Assembly: GCF_964355755.1 (NCBI RefSeq)
Contig: NC_092670.1
Span: 14,693,201-14,757,200, forward strand
Source of the DNA: Antedon mediterranea
Lineage: Eukaryota; Echinodermata; Crinoidea; Comatulida; Antedonidae
Reading direction: 5' to 3'
DNA length: 64,000 nucleotides
Each line of letters opens with the position of its first letter. Within the stretch, counting starts at the first letter, position 1. Positions 36,401 through 51,400 of this stretch are shown here, piece by piece. Under the pieces are notes generated by a model. That model had not been told where the DNA came from and did not search any database. It saw only the letters and a list, made by a program, of their open reading frames with translations. The translations under genes and the position numbers were made by a program.

Positions 36401-39400
36401 CTCTACCCGACCATTAATGACAGGCGACGGTGTCTGACAATTAACTATAGTATAAGTCAAAGGTTAGTTAGTTATACATATATAGTCTACAATTTTTTAT
36501 AGATACAAGTCGTGGATAAATCAATTAAGTATCTTACTCATAGACAACCAAAACCATTGATGGTTTGTTTAATCAAAACCTTTGATGAACTTGGTCAAGT
36601 ATAATCAAAGTAATTCTAATACATTTTACTTTCATATTCTTTAAAATTAACACATAAAATCTTGTCATAATCATTTTATATTAATATTACCTGTAGGTTT
36701 AGAAATATTATTTTATAAAAAAAAAAAAGCATTCGGATTAAACAATTAGTAATTTTAACTTACGTCGACATTCAGCAATAGCTGAACTAAATTGTCCATT
36801 ATTACAAGAAACTGTAGATTCTCCAACAAGTTTGTAATCAACGTTACATACAATATTAAAAGAACCTCCATGGATGAAGCTGCCAAATACTTGTCCATTT
36901 GCAACACTTGTTGTAGAGTCACAGTTTGCTGAAAGAATAATGAAAGTTTAATGTTTAGTTAGAGTGATGTTGGTACTTAAAATAATCTTAATTCCTGAAT
37001 AGAAATCATTTGAAACATGGATGTCATCTATGGTTGAAATATGCAGTTTCAGGGAAAAATTTCATTTTAAAATTTTGTTTAGCAATATTGCTAATCAAAC
37101 TGATTTTTGAGTCAAGGAACATAGTTTTGTATTGCATTTTTTGCTATACAATTTTAGAAATGTGTAGCAATAAGGTTGTTTTGTATAGCTTTTTGCTATG
37201 CTACACTGGCGAAATTATTCCCTGAGTTTGTACAAAAAAATTTGTAAAATAACTGTACCTTTACATTCCGCATATGATGAGCTGTATTGACCATTATCAC
37301 ACGTTATTGTTCTTTCTCCAACCAATGTATAACCAACATCACATGTGAATGTAATGGATCCCCCATGAGTAAAGCTACCAGAATACTGACCATTTACAAT
37401 ACTTATAGATGACTCGCAGTTAGCTATGGAGAAAGTTTTATCATATATCATTTAAATGGCACATAAATGTCAATGGAAAACGTTTAAGCAATGAACAAAT
37501 GTGCAACTAATATTAAAATTATAATACGTTTGTCAAGACATTGCATACATACCTCTACACACAGCATATGATGAGCTGTATTGTCCATTATCACAAGTTA
37601 TTGTTGTTTCTCCTACCAATGTATAACCAACATCACATGTGAATGTAATGGATCCTCCGTGAATAAAGCTACCGGAATACTGACCGTTTACAATACTGAT
37701 GGATGATTCACAGTCAGCTGGGGAGAGGACACACAAGCATGCATTTAAATTTAAATAATGTGCATTTTTTGGCTAAGGTACCTGTATGTAGAAATAATTG
37801 TTATGAAAGATCTTTCCCACATATATGATTTACTTCTCTTTTACCCGATTGTTATGAAATTGATCTAAAAAATATCTTTTTAGCAACAATTGCAGTTCTA
37901 ACATAGCAGAAGTTGCTCCAGCAGGGCCAGAGATAGAGCAGGGCCAGAGATATAGTAACACATTTCATGGTTAGCGCTATTTTAATATTGATATCGTGAT
38001 AGTACTTACAACTACAAACAGGGAATGCATCTTGATATTGTCCATCTAAACACATAGTACTTGAAACACCAACTAATGTGTATCCATCGAAACATGTAAA
38101 GGTAGTTATGCCTCCATGGGATTGGTTTGACTCTACCCGACCATTAATGACAGGCGACGGTGTCTGACAATTAACTATAGTATAAGTCAAAGGTTAGTTA
38201 GTTATACATATATAGTCTAGCATTTTTTATAGATAAAAGTCGTGGATCAATCAATTTTACTCCGATGACTTTAATTAGAAATATTTTTTTAAGAAACATG
38301 TTTACTTTATTTTTTTCAGTCCTGTGGAATACTGAAATGTCTTGGCTACAAGACAATGAATCTTTGGAAGAGCATGTCACACTAAAAGGAAGAAACTGTA
38401 TGACCCTGTGTCATTGAAACAGTATGCATCAAAAGGACGATTTTATGCGTAAAGACATTTATACAAATCGTTACGTCGTCAGGACTTTCCATTTTTCTTT
38501 AAGAGGTATATTTGGGGGAATGGCATTTTTAGAGTTTATACAGGTAAGTATCTTACTCATAGACAACCAAAACCATTGATGGTTTGTTTAATCAAAACCT
38601 TTGAGGAACTTGGCCAAGTATAATCAAGGTAATTCTAATACATTTTACTTTCATATTCTTTAAAATTAACATTTAAAATCTTGTCATAATCATTTTATAT
38701 TAATATTACCTGTAGGTTTAGAAATATTATTTTATAAAAAACAAAAAGCATTCGGATTAAACAATTAGTAATTTTAACTTACGTCGACATTCAGCAATAG
38801 CTGAACTAAATTGTCCATTATTACAAAAAACTGTAGATTCTCCAACAAGTTTGTAATCAACGTTACATACAATATTAAAAGAACCTCCATGGATGAAGCT
38901 ACCAAATACTTGTCCATTTGCAACACTTGTTGTAGAGTCACAGTTTGCTGAAAGAATAATGAAAGTTTAATGCTTAGTTAGAGTGATGTTGGTACTTAAA
39001 AGAACCTTAATTCCTGAATAGAAATCATTTGAAACATGGATGTCATCTATGGTTGAAATATGCAGTTTGTACAAAAAAATTTGTAAAATAACTGTACCTT
39101 TACATTCTGCATATGATGAGCTGTATTGACCATTATCACACGTTATTGTTCTTTCTCCAACCAATGTATAACCAACATCACATGTGAATGTAATGGATCC
39201 CCCATGAGTAAAGCTACCAGAATACTGACCATTTACAATACTTATAGATGACTCGCAGTTAGCTATGGAGAAAGTTTTATCATATATCATTTAAATGGCA
39301 CATAAATGTCAATGGAAAACGTTTAAGCAATGAACAAATGTGAAACTAATATTAAAATTATAATACGTTTGTCAAGACATTGCATACATACCTCTACACA

Positions 39401-42400
39401 CAGCATATGATGAGCTGTATTGTCCATTATCACAAGTTATTGTTGTTTCTCCTACCAATGTATAACCAACATCACATGTGAATGTAATGGATCCTCCGTG
39501 AATAAAGCTACCGGAATACTGACCGTTTACAATACTGATGGATGATTCACAGTCAGCTGGGGAGAGGACACACAAGCATGCATTTAAATTTAAATAATGT
39601 GCATTTTTTGGCTAAGGTACCTGTATGTAGAAATACTTGTTATGAAAGATCTTTCCCACATATATGATTTACTTCTCTTTTACCCGATTGTTATGAAATT
39701 GATCTAAAAAATATCTTTTTAGCAACAATTGCAGTTCTAACATAGCAGAAGTTGCTCCAGCAGGGCCAGAGATAGAGCAGGGCCAGAGATATAGTAACAC
39801 ATTTCATGGTTAGCGCTATTTTAATATTGATATCGTGATAGTACTTACAACTACAAACAGGGAATGCATCTTGATATTGTCCATCTAAACACATAGTACT
39901 TGAAACACCAACTAATGTGTATCCATCGAAACATGTAATGGTAGTTATGCCTCCATGGGATTGGTTTGACTCTACCCGGCCATTAATGACAGGCGACGGT
40001 GTCTGACAATTAACTATAGTATAAGTCAAAGGTTAGTTAGTTATACATATATAGTCTAGCATTTTTTATAGATAAAAGTCGTGGATCAATCAATTTTACT
40101 CCGATGACTTTAATTAGAAATATTTTTTTAAGAAACATGTTTACTTTATTTTTTTCAGTCCTGTGGAATACTGAAATGTCTTGGCTACAAGACAATGAAT
40201 CTTTGGAAGAGCATGTCACACTAAAAGGAAAAAACTGTATGACCCTGTGTCATTGAAACAGTATGCATCAAAAGGACGATTTTATGCGTAAAGACATTTA
40301 TACAAATCGTTACGTCGTCAGGACTTTCCATTTTTCTTTAAGAGGTATATTTGGGGGAATGGCATTTTTAGAGTTTATACAGGTAAGTATCTTACTCATA
40401 GACAACCAAAACCATTGATGGTTTGTTTAATCAAAACCTTTGAGGAACTTGGCCAAGTATAATCAAGGTAATTCTAATACATTTTACTTTCATATTCTTT
40501 AAAATTAACATTTAAAATCTTGTCATAATCATTTTATATTAATATTACCTGTAGGTTTAGAAATATTATTTTATAAAAAACAAAAAGCATTCGGATTAAA
40601 CAATTAGTAATTTTAACTTACGTCGACATTCAGCAATAGCTGAACTAAATTGTCCATTATTACAAGAAACTGTAGATTCTCCAACAAGTTTGTAATCAAC
40701 GTTACATACAATATTAAAAGAACCTCCATGGATGAAGCTGCCAAATACTTGTCCATTTGCAACACTTGTTGTAGAGTCACAGTTTGCTGAAAGAATAATG
40801 AAAGTTTAATGCTTAGTTAGAGTGATGTTGGTACTTAAAAGAACCTTAATTCCTGAATAGAAATCATTTGAAACATGGATGTCATCTATGGTTGAAATAT
40901 GCAGTTTGTACAAAAAAATTTGTAAAATAACTGTACCTTTACATTCTGCATATGATGAGCTGTATTGACCATTATCACACGTTATTGTTCTTTCTCCAAC
41001 CAATGTATAACCAACATCACATGTGAATGTAATGGATCCCCCATGAGTAAAGCTACCAGAATACTGACCATTTACAATACTTATAGATGACTCGCAGTTA
41101 GCTATGGAGAAAGTTTTATCATATATCATTTAAATGGCACATAAATGTCAATGGAAAACGTTTAAGCAATGAACAAATGTGCAACTAATATTAAAATTAT
41201 AATACGTTTGTCAAGACATTGCATACATACCTCTACACACAGCATATGATGAGCTGTATTGTCCATTATCACAAGTTATTGTTGTTTCTCCTACCAATGT
41301 ATAACCAACATCACATGTGAATGTAATGGATCCTCCGTGAATAAAGCTACCGGAATACTGACCGTTTACAATACTGATGGATGATTCACAGTCAGCTGGG
41401 GAGAGGACACACAAGCATGCATTTAAATTTAAATAATGTGCATTTTTTGGCTAAGGTACCTGTATGTAGAAATACTTGTTATGAAAGATCTTTCCCACAT
41501 ATATGATTTACTTCTCTTTTACCCGATTGTTATGAAATTGATCTAAAAAATATCTTTTTAGCAACAATTGCAGTTCTAACATAGCAGAAGTTGCTCCAGC
41601 AGGGCCAGAGATAGAGCAGGGCCAGAGATATAGTAACACATTTCATGGTTAGCGCTATTTTAATATTGATATCGTGATAGTACTTACAACTACAAACAGG
41701 GAATGCATCTTGATATTGTCCATCTAAACACATAGTACTTGAAACACCAACTAATGTGTATCCATCGAAACATGTAAAGGTAGTTATGCCTCCATGGGAT
41801 TGGTTTGACTCTACCCGACCATTAATGACAGGCGACGGTGTCTGACAATTAACTATAGTATAAGTCAAAGGTTAGTTAGTTATACATATATAGTCTAGCA
41901 TTTTTTATAGATAAAAGTCGTGGATCAATCAATTTTACTCCGATGACTTTAATTAGAAATATTTTTTTAAGAAACATGTTTACTTTATTTTTTTCAGTCC
42001 TGTGGAATACTGAAATGTCTTGGCTACAAGACAATGAATCTTTGGAAGAGCATGTCACACTAAAAGGAAGAAACTGTATGACCCTGTGTCATTGAAACAG
42101 TATGCATCAAAAGGACGATTTTATGCGTAAAGACATTTATACAAATCGTTACGTCGTCAGGACTTTCCATTTTTCTTTAATTTGGGGGAATGGCATTTTT
42201 AGAGTTTATACAGGTAAGTATCTTACTCATAGACAACCAAAACCATTGATGGTTTGTTTAATCAAAACCTTTGAGGAACTTGGCCAAGTATAATCAAGGT
42301 AATTCTAATACATTTTACTTTCATATTCTTTAAAATTAACATTTAAAATCTTGTCATAATCATTTTATACTAATATTACCTGTAGGTTTAGAAATATTAT

Positions 42401-45400
42401 TTTATAAAAAAACAAAAAGCATTCAGATTAAACAATTAGTAATTTTAACTTACGTCGACATTCAGCAATAGCTGAACTAAATTGTCCATTATTACAAGAA
42501 ACTGTAGATTCTCCAACAAGTTTGTAATCAACGTTACATACAATATTAAAAGAACCTCCATGGATGAAGCTGCCAAATACTTGTCCATTTGCAACACTTG
42601 TTGTAGAGTCACAGTTTGCTGAAAGAATAATGACAGTTTAATGCTTAGTTAGAGTGATGTTGGTACTTAAAAGAACCTTAATTCCTGAATAGAAATCATT
42701 TGAAACATGGATGTCATCTATGGTTGAAATATGCAGTTTGTACAAAAAAATTTGTAAAATAACTGTACCTTTACATTCTGCATATGATGAGCTGTATTGA
42801 CCATTATCACACGTTATTGTTCTTTCTCCAACCAATGTATAACCAACATCACATGTGAATGTAATGGATCCCCCATGAGTAAAGCTACCAGAATACTGAC
42901 CATTTACAATACTTATAGATGACTCGCAGTTAGCTATGGAGAAAGTTTTATCATATATCATTTAAATGGCACATAAATGTCAATGGAAAACGTTTAAGCA
43001 ATGAACAAATGTGCAACTAATATTAAAATTATAATACGTTTGTCAAGACATTGCATACATACCTCTACACACAGCATATGATGAGCTGTATTGTCCATTA
43101 TCACAAGTTATTGTTGTTTCTCCTACCAATGTATAACCAACATCACATGTGAATGTAATGGATCCTCCGTGAATAAAGCTACCGGAATACTGACCGTTTA
43201 CAATACTGATGGATGATTCACAGTCAGCTGGGGAGAGGAAACACAAGCATGCATTTAAATTTAAATAATGTGCATTTTTTGGCTAAGGTACCTGTATGTA
43301 GAAATACTTGTTATGAAAGATCTTTCCCACATATATGATTTACTTCTCTTTTACCCGATTGTTATGAAATTGATCTAAAAAATATCTTTTTAGCAACAAT
43401 TGCAGTTCTAACATAGCAGAAGTTGCTCCAGCAGGGCCAGAGATAGAGCAGGGCCAGAGATATAGTAACACATTTCATGGTTAGCGCTATTTTAATATTG
43501 ATATCGTGATAGTACTTACAACTACAAACAGGGAATGCATCTTGATATTGTCCATCTAAACACATAGTACTTGAAACACCAACTAATGTGTATCCATCGA
43601 AACATGTAAAGGTAGTTATGCCTCCATGGGATTGGTTTGACTCTACCCGACCATTAATGACAGGCGACGGTGTCTGACAATTAACTATAGTATAAGTCAA
43701 AGGTTAGTTAGTTATACATATATAGTCTAGCATTTTTTATAGATACAAGTCGTGGATCAATCAATTTTACTCCGATGACTTTAATTAGAAATATTTTTTT
43801 AAGAAACATGTTTACTTAATTTTTTTCAGTCCTGTGGAATACTGAAATGTCTTGGCTACAAGACAATGAATCTTTGGAAGAGCATGTCACACTAAAAGGA
43901 AGAAACTGTATGACCCCGTGTCATTGAAACCGTATGCATCGAAAGGACGATTTCATGCAGACAACCAAAACCATTGATGGTTTGTGTAATCAAAACCTTT
44001 GAGGAACTTGGCCGAGTATAATCAAGGTAATTCGAATACATTTTACTTTCATATTCTTTAAAATTAACATATAAAATCTTGTCATAATTATTTTATATTA
44101 ATATTACCTGTAGGTTTAGAAATATTATTTTATAAAAAACAAAAAGCATTCGGATTAAACAATTAGTAATTTTAACTTACGTCGACATTCAGCAATAGCT
44201 GAACTAAATTGTCCATTATTACAAGAAACTGTAGATTCTCCAACAAGTTTGTAATCAACGTTACATACAATATTAAAAGAACCTCCATGGATGAAGCTGC
44301 CAAATACTTGTCCATTTGCAACACTTGTTGTAGAGTCACAGTTTGCTGAAAGAATAATGAAAGTTTGATGCTTAGTTGGAGTGATGTTGCAATTTAATAG
44401 AATCTTGATAGCTCGTAATTCCTAAATATAAATCAATTGAAACAAAAATATCATCTATGATTGAAATAAGTAACAAAACAATTTGTAAAAAAAACTGTAC
44501 CTTTGCATTCAGCATATGATGAGCTGTATTGTCCATTATCACAAGTTATTGTTCTTTCTCCTACCAATGTATAACCAACATTACATATGAATGTAATAGA
44601 TCCTCCATGAGTATTTCTACCAGAGTACCCACCGTTTATAATAAGGATGGAGGACTCACAGTTAGCTGGAAAAAGGACAGAAAAAGGACACATAAATACA
44701 TTATACAACTGTGACTATGGTACATAGACATTACTAGGGTGAACCAGATATTCCAACAGGATTGTAATTGCATTTATCTGCTGTGGAGTTGGAGTAGTTT
44801 TGCATCAGGGAGTTGAGAATTGGTCAGATTTTTTGCCCTACTCTGATGTGTAATTTGTATTACATTGAGAACACTTTGAAAAATTAATTCGATCAGGTGC
44901 GAATTACTTGTGACTTTTTTGCCAGGGTTCCCAATGTATTAACACCTACCTTTGCATTCCGCATATGATGAGCTATATTTTCCATTATCACAAGTTATTG
45001 TTGTTTCTCCTACCAATGTATAACCAACATCACATGTGAATGTGATGGATCCTCCATGACTAAAGCTACCAGTGTACTGACCATTTACAATACTGATGGA
45101 AGACTCACAGTTAGCTGTAACAAAAAATAAATGGAAATAAGTAACATGCACCAATAATATGGTACTTTGAAATATATAATGCATTTATGATTAAACATTT
45201 CTGCTAAAGTTTATGAACAGTCAGTGCCCCACAGATTAACGGTCCAGGAGCCAACATAACCATCTGATATTCTTTAACATGTTTTGCACAAAACAAAAGT
45301 GTTCGAAATACATTTGGAGAATTGATTTAAACATTTTAGAAATAACCAATCTGAAAATTACAAACCTTCACAAACTGGCAATTTGTCTGTGAATTGTCCA

Positions 45401-48400
45401 TTATCACACACTGTACTGCTAGGTCCAACAAGTGTATATCCTTCATCGCAAACAAATGTGCTAACAGATCCGTGCTTTGCTCTGAAAATTACTTTACCGT
45501 TCAGCAGTTGTATCCTTTGACAATTGGCTGATGTGTGAAATAAATTGTGAGAATATTAATTTTCAATTTTTCTATTCGTTTCTTAAAAGTTCAGACCGGG
45601 AGAGCCCGTGACTTTATATATTCCAACACATTTCGGAAATCAAATTTATTAGGAATACTAGGGTACCAATGCATGGAGAAGTTCACTAACTCTAAACCGA
45701 TGAAATCGATCATACAGTAAGAATTAAGCCGTGTGTCAATAGCTGACGAAAACTAGATACATTATAAATTTGTAAAAAATAACATGGCAAACTAGAACAA
45801 CTGACATACAGTACAATTGAAATAATGTGAAGATTGCACAATTAAAAATTAAACGGTGTGTATTTGTGTACAATTTTGACCTACAGTGGTATCTGAACAA
45901 ACAAAATTAACATCATGTAATCATTTTTAGCACATTGTGCTCACATGGTGTAGTACAGTTATAAGGTAGTTTAGTAAGACATTGTGAAAAACAATCAGTA
46001 AATCTATTTCCATGCAGCTAACCATTTTCAAGTAAGTTCGATATCAAAAGTAGTAAATTAATTCCAAAATTACTCAATTCAAGTATATGCATACCGTAAA
46101 TGACCAAAAAAGCACTGCGAAGGTTTTCAATGTGAGCTTATTTGACTGCGCTTGATAGATTTTGATTAATAAAATCATTGTTGTAAGAAACTTATTGGTT
46201 AGACCTATAGTTCTATATCGCTTTTTTCTGGTTATATTTAGCATATTTTAAAATCTTGAAAATGTTATACATTCCGCAAATAGATCATATGCTGTGCTTA
46301 TCGATTATTTACGGTATAACATTTTTATTTTTGAATCACATTATATTATTGTGTATCTGTCTATTTTTTATTTTTTTTATTTTCCACAATTCAAGGTCTA
46401 TAGAACAAAATTATTTGTGAACTTCATACCATTACAAACTGGCACATCATAGTCATATTGGCCATCGTTACAAATGAGCTTTTTTTTGCCTTCCAACCTG
46501 GAACCCTCGTTGCATGTGAATTTTATTCTCCCATCATGCATGAAGGAACCAGATACGTCACCATTTGCAAACTGAACGATCGGTTCACAATCAGCTGTAA
46601 GTTGTTTAAACATGTAAAGTGCAAAAAATAAAATAAAACTACCACAAGTGATATCACTAATACGTATAGACCATTTTATGACCTGATTTAAGTTTTGTAA
46701 AGAAAATGTTTTTCGCAGTGCCACGCATTGCATGATAAATTAAAGTTATGTATACTGTTGCTTTTTTGTATTATTGCAGTAATGGACCGCACCACAATCA
46801 GATACTTCTGGGGTAAAGAAAACCTGTATACAAATACTCGTATACCGTTATGCTTCTTTGTTTAAATAGAAAGCCTAAAATCGGTACAATATCACAGGTA
46901 AGATTGAGTACATTTTGAACATCAGTATTATGTGTGGCTGCTCATTATGCTACCAGCAAAATGTAATGGTGGTTGCTAGGTTATATTACATACTTTTCAA
47001 TTTGTTATTGATTGCTTCTTGGAAATCTTGGAGGCATTTTACAGCAAAATGGTCTATATGTATCTAACTCACAAACATGCATTAGTACAAGTGAACAAGT
47101 CATACAAACAAGATGTGTATTCAGTCAGAGGATTAAAGGGAAGCACTTAAAGTGAACAAGAAATCATATATTTGTAGATGTTAAAATATTTTCAAAAGTT
47201 ATTCAATTGGTGATCTATCAATGTCGATATCACGGTCCGTCATAATTTATCATAAATATCGTCATAACAGTCACTTCTGTTGCAAATGGACAATTGTTTC
47301 TCCTTCATTGATGATATTGATGTTAATGTTTATCAACATCAACATTGTTATCACAATTATCATTATCAACATTGCATCATAGTTAGAATGATACTCACTT
47401 CCATCAACCTCATCAACATTAATAATTATTGTACCATCAAATGTCGGTTGAAGTTAAGCATAACTGCAATTATGACCAAATGAATATTAGTCCACTGTGT
47501 TACAACATGCTCTTATAAATTACTTGATAAAGTGCAACATAATTTTAGTACCAAATGTGTATTATGTAACAAACCTGTATATAGCGAGACTTCTAATAAT
47601 AATTGCATACCTTTACACACAGCATATGATGAGCTGTATTGTCCATTTTCACAAGTTATTGTTGTTTCTCCTACCAATGTATAACCAACATCACATGTGA
47701 ATGTAATGGATCCTCCATGAGTAAAGCTCCCAGTGTACTGACCATTTACAATACTGATGGACGACTCACAGTTAGCTAGACAAATCAAACTTTGGTTAAT
47801 AACTTATAACCAATTATTTTAATGAATAGAAGAAATTCAGATTCCAGTTCACATAATACTATACAATATTGTATTGTGAAAGTACTTACAACTACAAACA
47901 GGGAATGCATCTTGATATTGTCCATCTAAACACATAGTACTTGAAACACCAACTAATGTGTATCCATCATTACATGTAAAGGTAGTTATGCCTCCATGTG
48001 ATTGGTATGACTGTACTTGACCATTTATGATAGGTGACGGTGGCTGACAATTGGCTGTTAAAATGTAAAAAGAAATGGAAAACATAACATACACATTATA
48101 AATTCGTACACATTTAAAAATTAGGTTGTAATCAATATTTTAATACCTCTTACTTTCTCATAAAATAATATTAAGTTTAAGAAATACAGTAGTAACTAGA
48201 AAGACACTCCGAGAGTGCATACCTCCGCCTACTGTAAAATTCTCCTACATAAGATTTCTCCGGTAAAAAAGAAATATATATATATATATATTTGTGTGTG
48301 TCTTAATGCTGTTTGTGATTTAGGCTATTTTCACTACAAGCATGTGTATGTGAGTTTGGTGTAATGGTTATGTAAGCCTTTCAATTAACAATAGCTTCAG

Positions 48401-51400
48401 TTGACTAACAATAGAACAGCAACGCGAAAATCAAACGAGTGAATTTGAAAAGAAATAGGTTTTTTAAGCTACTCGCATAAAAAAACGTGCACATTAAATC
48501 GAATTATGTTTTAAATTTACAAATCACAAGTTATAACTCTTGCCTCTTGTACAAAAATGAAATTTTTTGGACAAGTAGTTCTCGAGAAAATGCAATTTTA
48601 GTTTATTTGTTACTTTAAGACTGCTTGCCGGCTTTTAACACTAGCAGGTCTGAATGGTATACTAAAAAAGTGGTCCAGAATTATTGGGACCATGGTCCCA
48701 AATGGTCCCAAAATTTAATGGAATGGTCCTTGACCACATATCTATCCGTATATTCATTTTGGTAAAGATCTTGTAATTACTTTTTGAGTAATCCTGCTAA
48801 CAAACAAACAGACAGACAGACAAACACACGCGATCGATTACATATACCTCCTTGGCGGAGATAAATAATGATTTGTATTTTCGACTTACCCCGACATTCA
48901 GCAATAGCTGAACTAAACTGTCCATTATTACAAGAAACTGTAGATTCTCCAACAAGTGTGTAATCAACGTTACATACAATATTAAAAGAACCTCCATGGA
49001 TGAAGCTGCCAAATACTTGTCCATTCGCAACACTTGTTGTAGAGTCACAGTTTTCTAAAATATATATGGAAAATAAGTTGATAATTATTATATTAAAAAT
49101 ATGTGAATTTTAAAGTAAAACATCAAAGAAGACAAATAAAAATACATTTGTGATCATTCACAATACATTCTATTTTCCTAAAACAGTATTTCACCTGACC
49201 ACATAAACAGGCACTGTGACTAAGCATGGAGTTTTTTCTCCTTTATTTTCTCTCCTTGACTTAAACATTAAAATATAATATTGAAAAAAATGCTGAAGTT
49301 TAAAATTTGGAAATAACGAAGTGCCTACCTCTGCACACAGCATATGATGAGCTGTATTGTCCATTTTCACATGTTATTGTTGTTTCTCCTACCAATGTAT
49401 AACCAACATCACATGTGAATGTAATGGATCCTCCATGAGTAAAGCTACCAGTGTATTTACCATTTATAATACTGATTGTAGCTTCACAGTTTGCTAAAGG
49501 AAATATACAAGTTTATAAATCAACTAACCATTTTTGTTTACACTTTTAAAGAAAGGTTTGTCTGTACCTTATTGAGTAATATAAAAGAAAAAACACTATG
49601 AAAGAATATGAAACATTTCAACAACAAAATGAAATATTTTCTTACCATAGCATGTCGGTTTAGGACTTGTATATTTTCCATCTTCACAATACACGACATC
49701 AGCCCCAACCAAACTAAAGTTGTCAAAACATCTGTATGAAGTTTTACCACCATGAGTAATATCGTTCTTGATGATTCCATTTTCAAGATTACTTTGTTTT
49801 GCACAATTTACTATAAAAAATATGTAACAATTAAAAAAATGTAAATGGTTTCGTCAACAAAATTGACAACACCCTATGTGAACTACAAACAAGTGTGTCA
49901 ATTTGTAGAGTTGAAGGATATTTATATTCCCTAAACATGTACTATAAAGTTTGATTAATTAAAGCCCAAATTAAAAACTTACGTTTACAGCTGGGTATGT
50001 TACTACTATATTGACCATCATAGCAAAAGATTTCATAGTTGCCAACCAAAGTATACCCAGCATTGCAAGTAAATGTTGCATTCTGACCATGAGTCAAGCT
50101 ACCAGACATTTCACCATTTTTAATTAGGTTGTCTGATGGACAGTTGGCTAGAAGATAATAATTAATTATTATAATAATAAATTATCATCAGAAGAAGTAA
50201 GCCAATTTGAAAAGGTAGAACATTTCAATATAAACAACCTCTATATTATTGTTTTATGAAAATTTTTTGGTTAAATAAATATTACGAAAATTAAAATTAA
50301 GCCTGGCTTTGCGTAAACCCGGCTTTGCGTAAACCCAGCAAAACTGGTTCTTCACAAATAGAAAGAGCATCCGTCAAGTCAATCCAGATTAGGATGAATA
50401 CAAGACTTCAACATATACATATATACAATTCTTGACAATCATTTTGGTTTATAATAGAATCCCTTTTTCACTTTGGGGAAACCTGTATTTACTTACTGTG
50501 AAACTAAAAAGTTGGAATACATGTGTTAACATTAACTCTAACCACTCCCTATTCAGGGAACATACCTATTCGTGCTACTGCCTACTTACCAAAACATTCA
50601 GGTGAAGGATCTGTCAGAAGTCCATCTAAACACACCGAGCTATCAACACCAACTAAAGTAAAACCTTCATTACAGCTAAATGTTGTTACTCCTCCATGAA
50701 CCAAATCAGCAACAATTGTACCATCTATTAATTCTGAAGGTTGTGTGCAGTCACCTGTAAAGATTAATAATTAAATAACAATCAAAATGACAAAGAATAT
50801 AATAGATATTTTTATAAGTCACAAAACTATGTCAGATAAACCTATTGTAAAAGTACTTTCAGATAAGACAAATGATTGTATTGATTATTAAAAATAATGT
50901 TCATAAACATTTAATCATGAGAATATAAATACCTACCTCTACAAACTGGCATTTCTGAACTAAGTTGTCCATTGTAGCATGTCATGTTAGACTGTCCTTC
51001 AAGACTAAATCCAGCATCACATATGATGTATATAGCACCATCATGTTTCAGCGATCCAATGTATCTGCCGTTTCTGATGACTAGGGATGGGCCACAGTTC
51101 TCTGAAAATTAAAATAGAAAATTGTTTACTTTTACCTGTTAATTTATTCGTTTGTAGCTATAATAAAATATTTCCTACAAAATACTAATAAATGTTTTAA
51201 ATAACAACAGCTCAGTTAGATCAAAGGTTTTGTATGTGGTTGCAACATGATCACTTCCATGCCCCCTAAAAGTTTGACTGAATTTCCATTGGCCAATTGT
51301 TTGGTTAACAGAAACCGGAGAATATTGTACAGACTTTGTTGCAGCCAATCATCTTTTGCACCAACAATATGTGTTTGTATATATAAAATGTGTTAGAACG

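Larger units (their letters stand above)
36450..44400. repeat. 1.84-kb tandem repeat, four copies plus partial ends, spanning coding exons
   Basis: Equivalent points lie at 37852, 39691, 41530 and 43362, giving periods of 1839, 1839 and 1832 bp. Introns and exons are equally near-identical. The 1832 period reflects a short deletion near 42180. The left copy carries a 175-bp insert (37050-37224). Its left boundary intron (36445-36763) lacks the 289-bp segment present in the others. The right boundary copy has a deletion near 43957. Confidence 0.95.

Noticed and set aside
37852-38380. Open frames of 112 and 60 codons repeated in each 1.84-kb unit
   Set aside because: The first is the V-type CCP exon read on into its intron and the second is intron sequence; the identical recurrence comes from the tandem repeat.
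48797-49048. Minus-strand open frame of 83 codons
   Set aside because: It is an out-of-frame reading over the R-like CCP exon 48890-49054.
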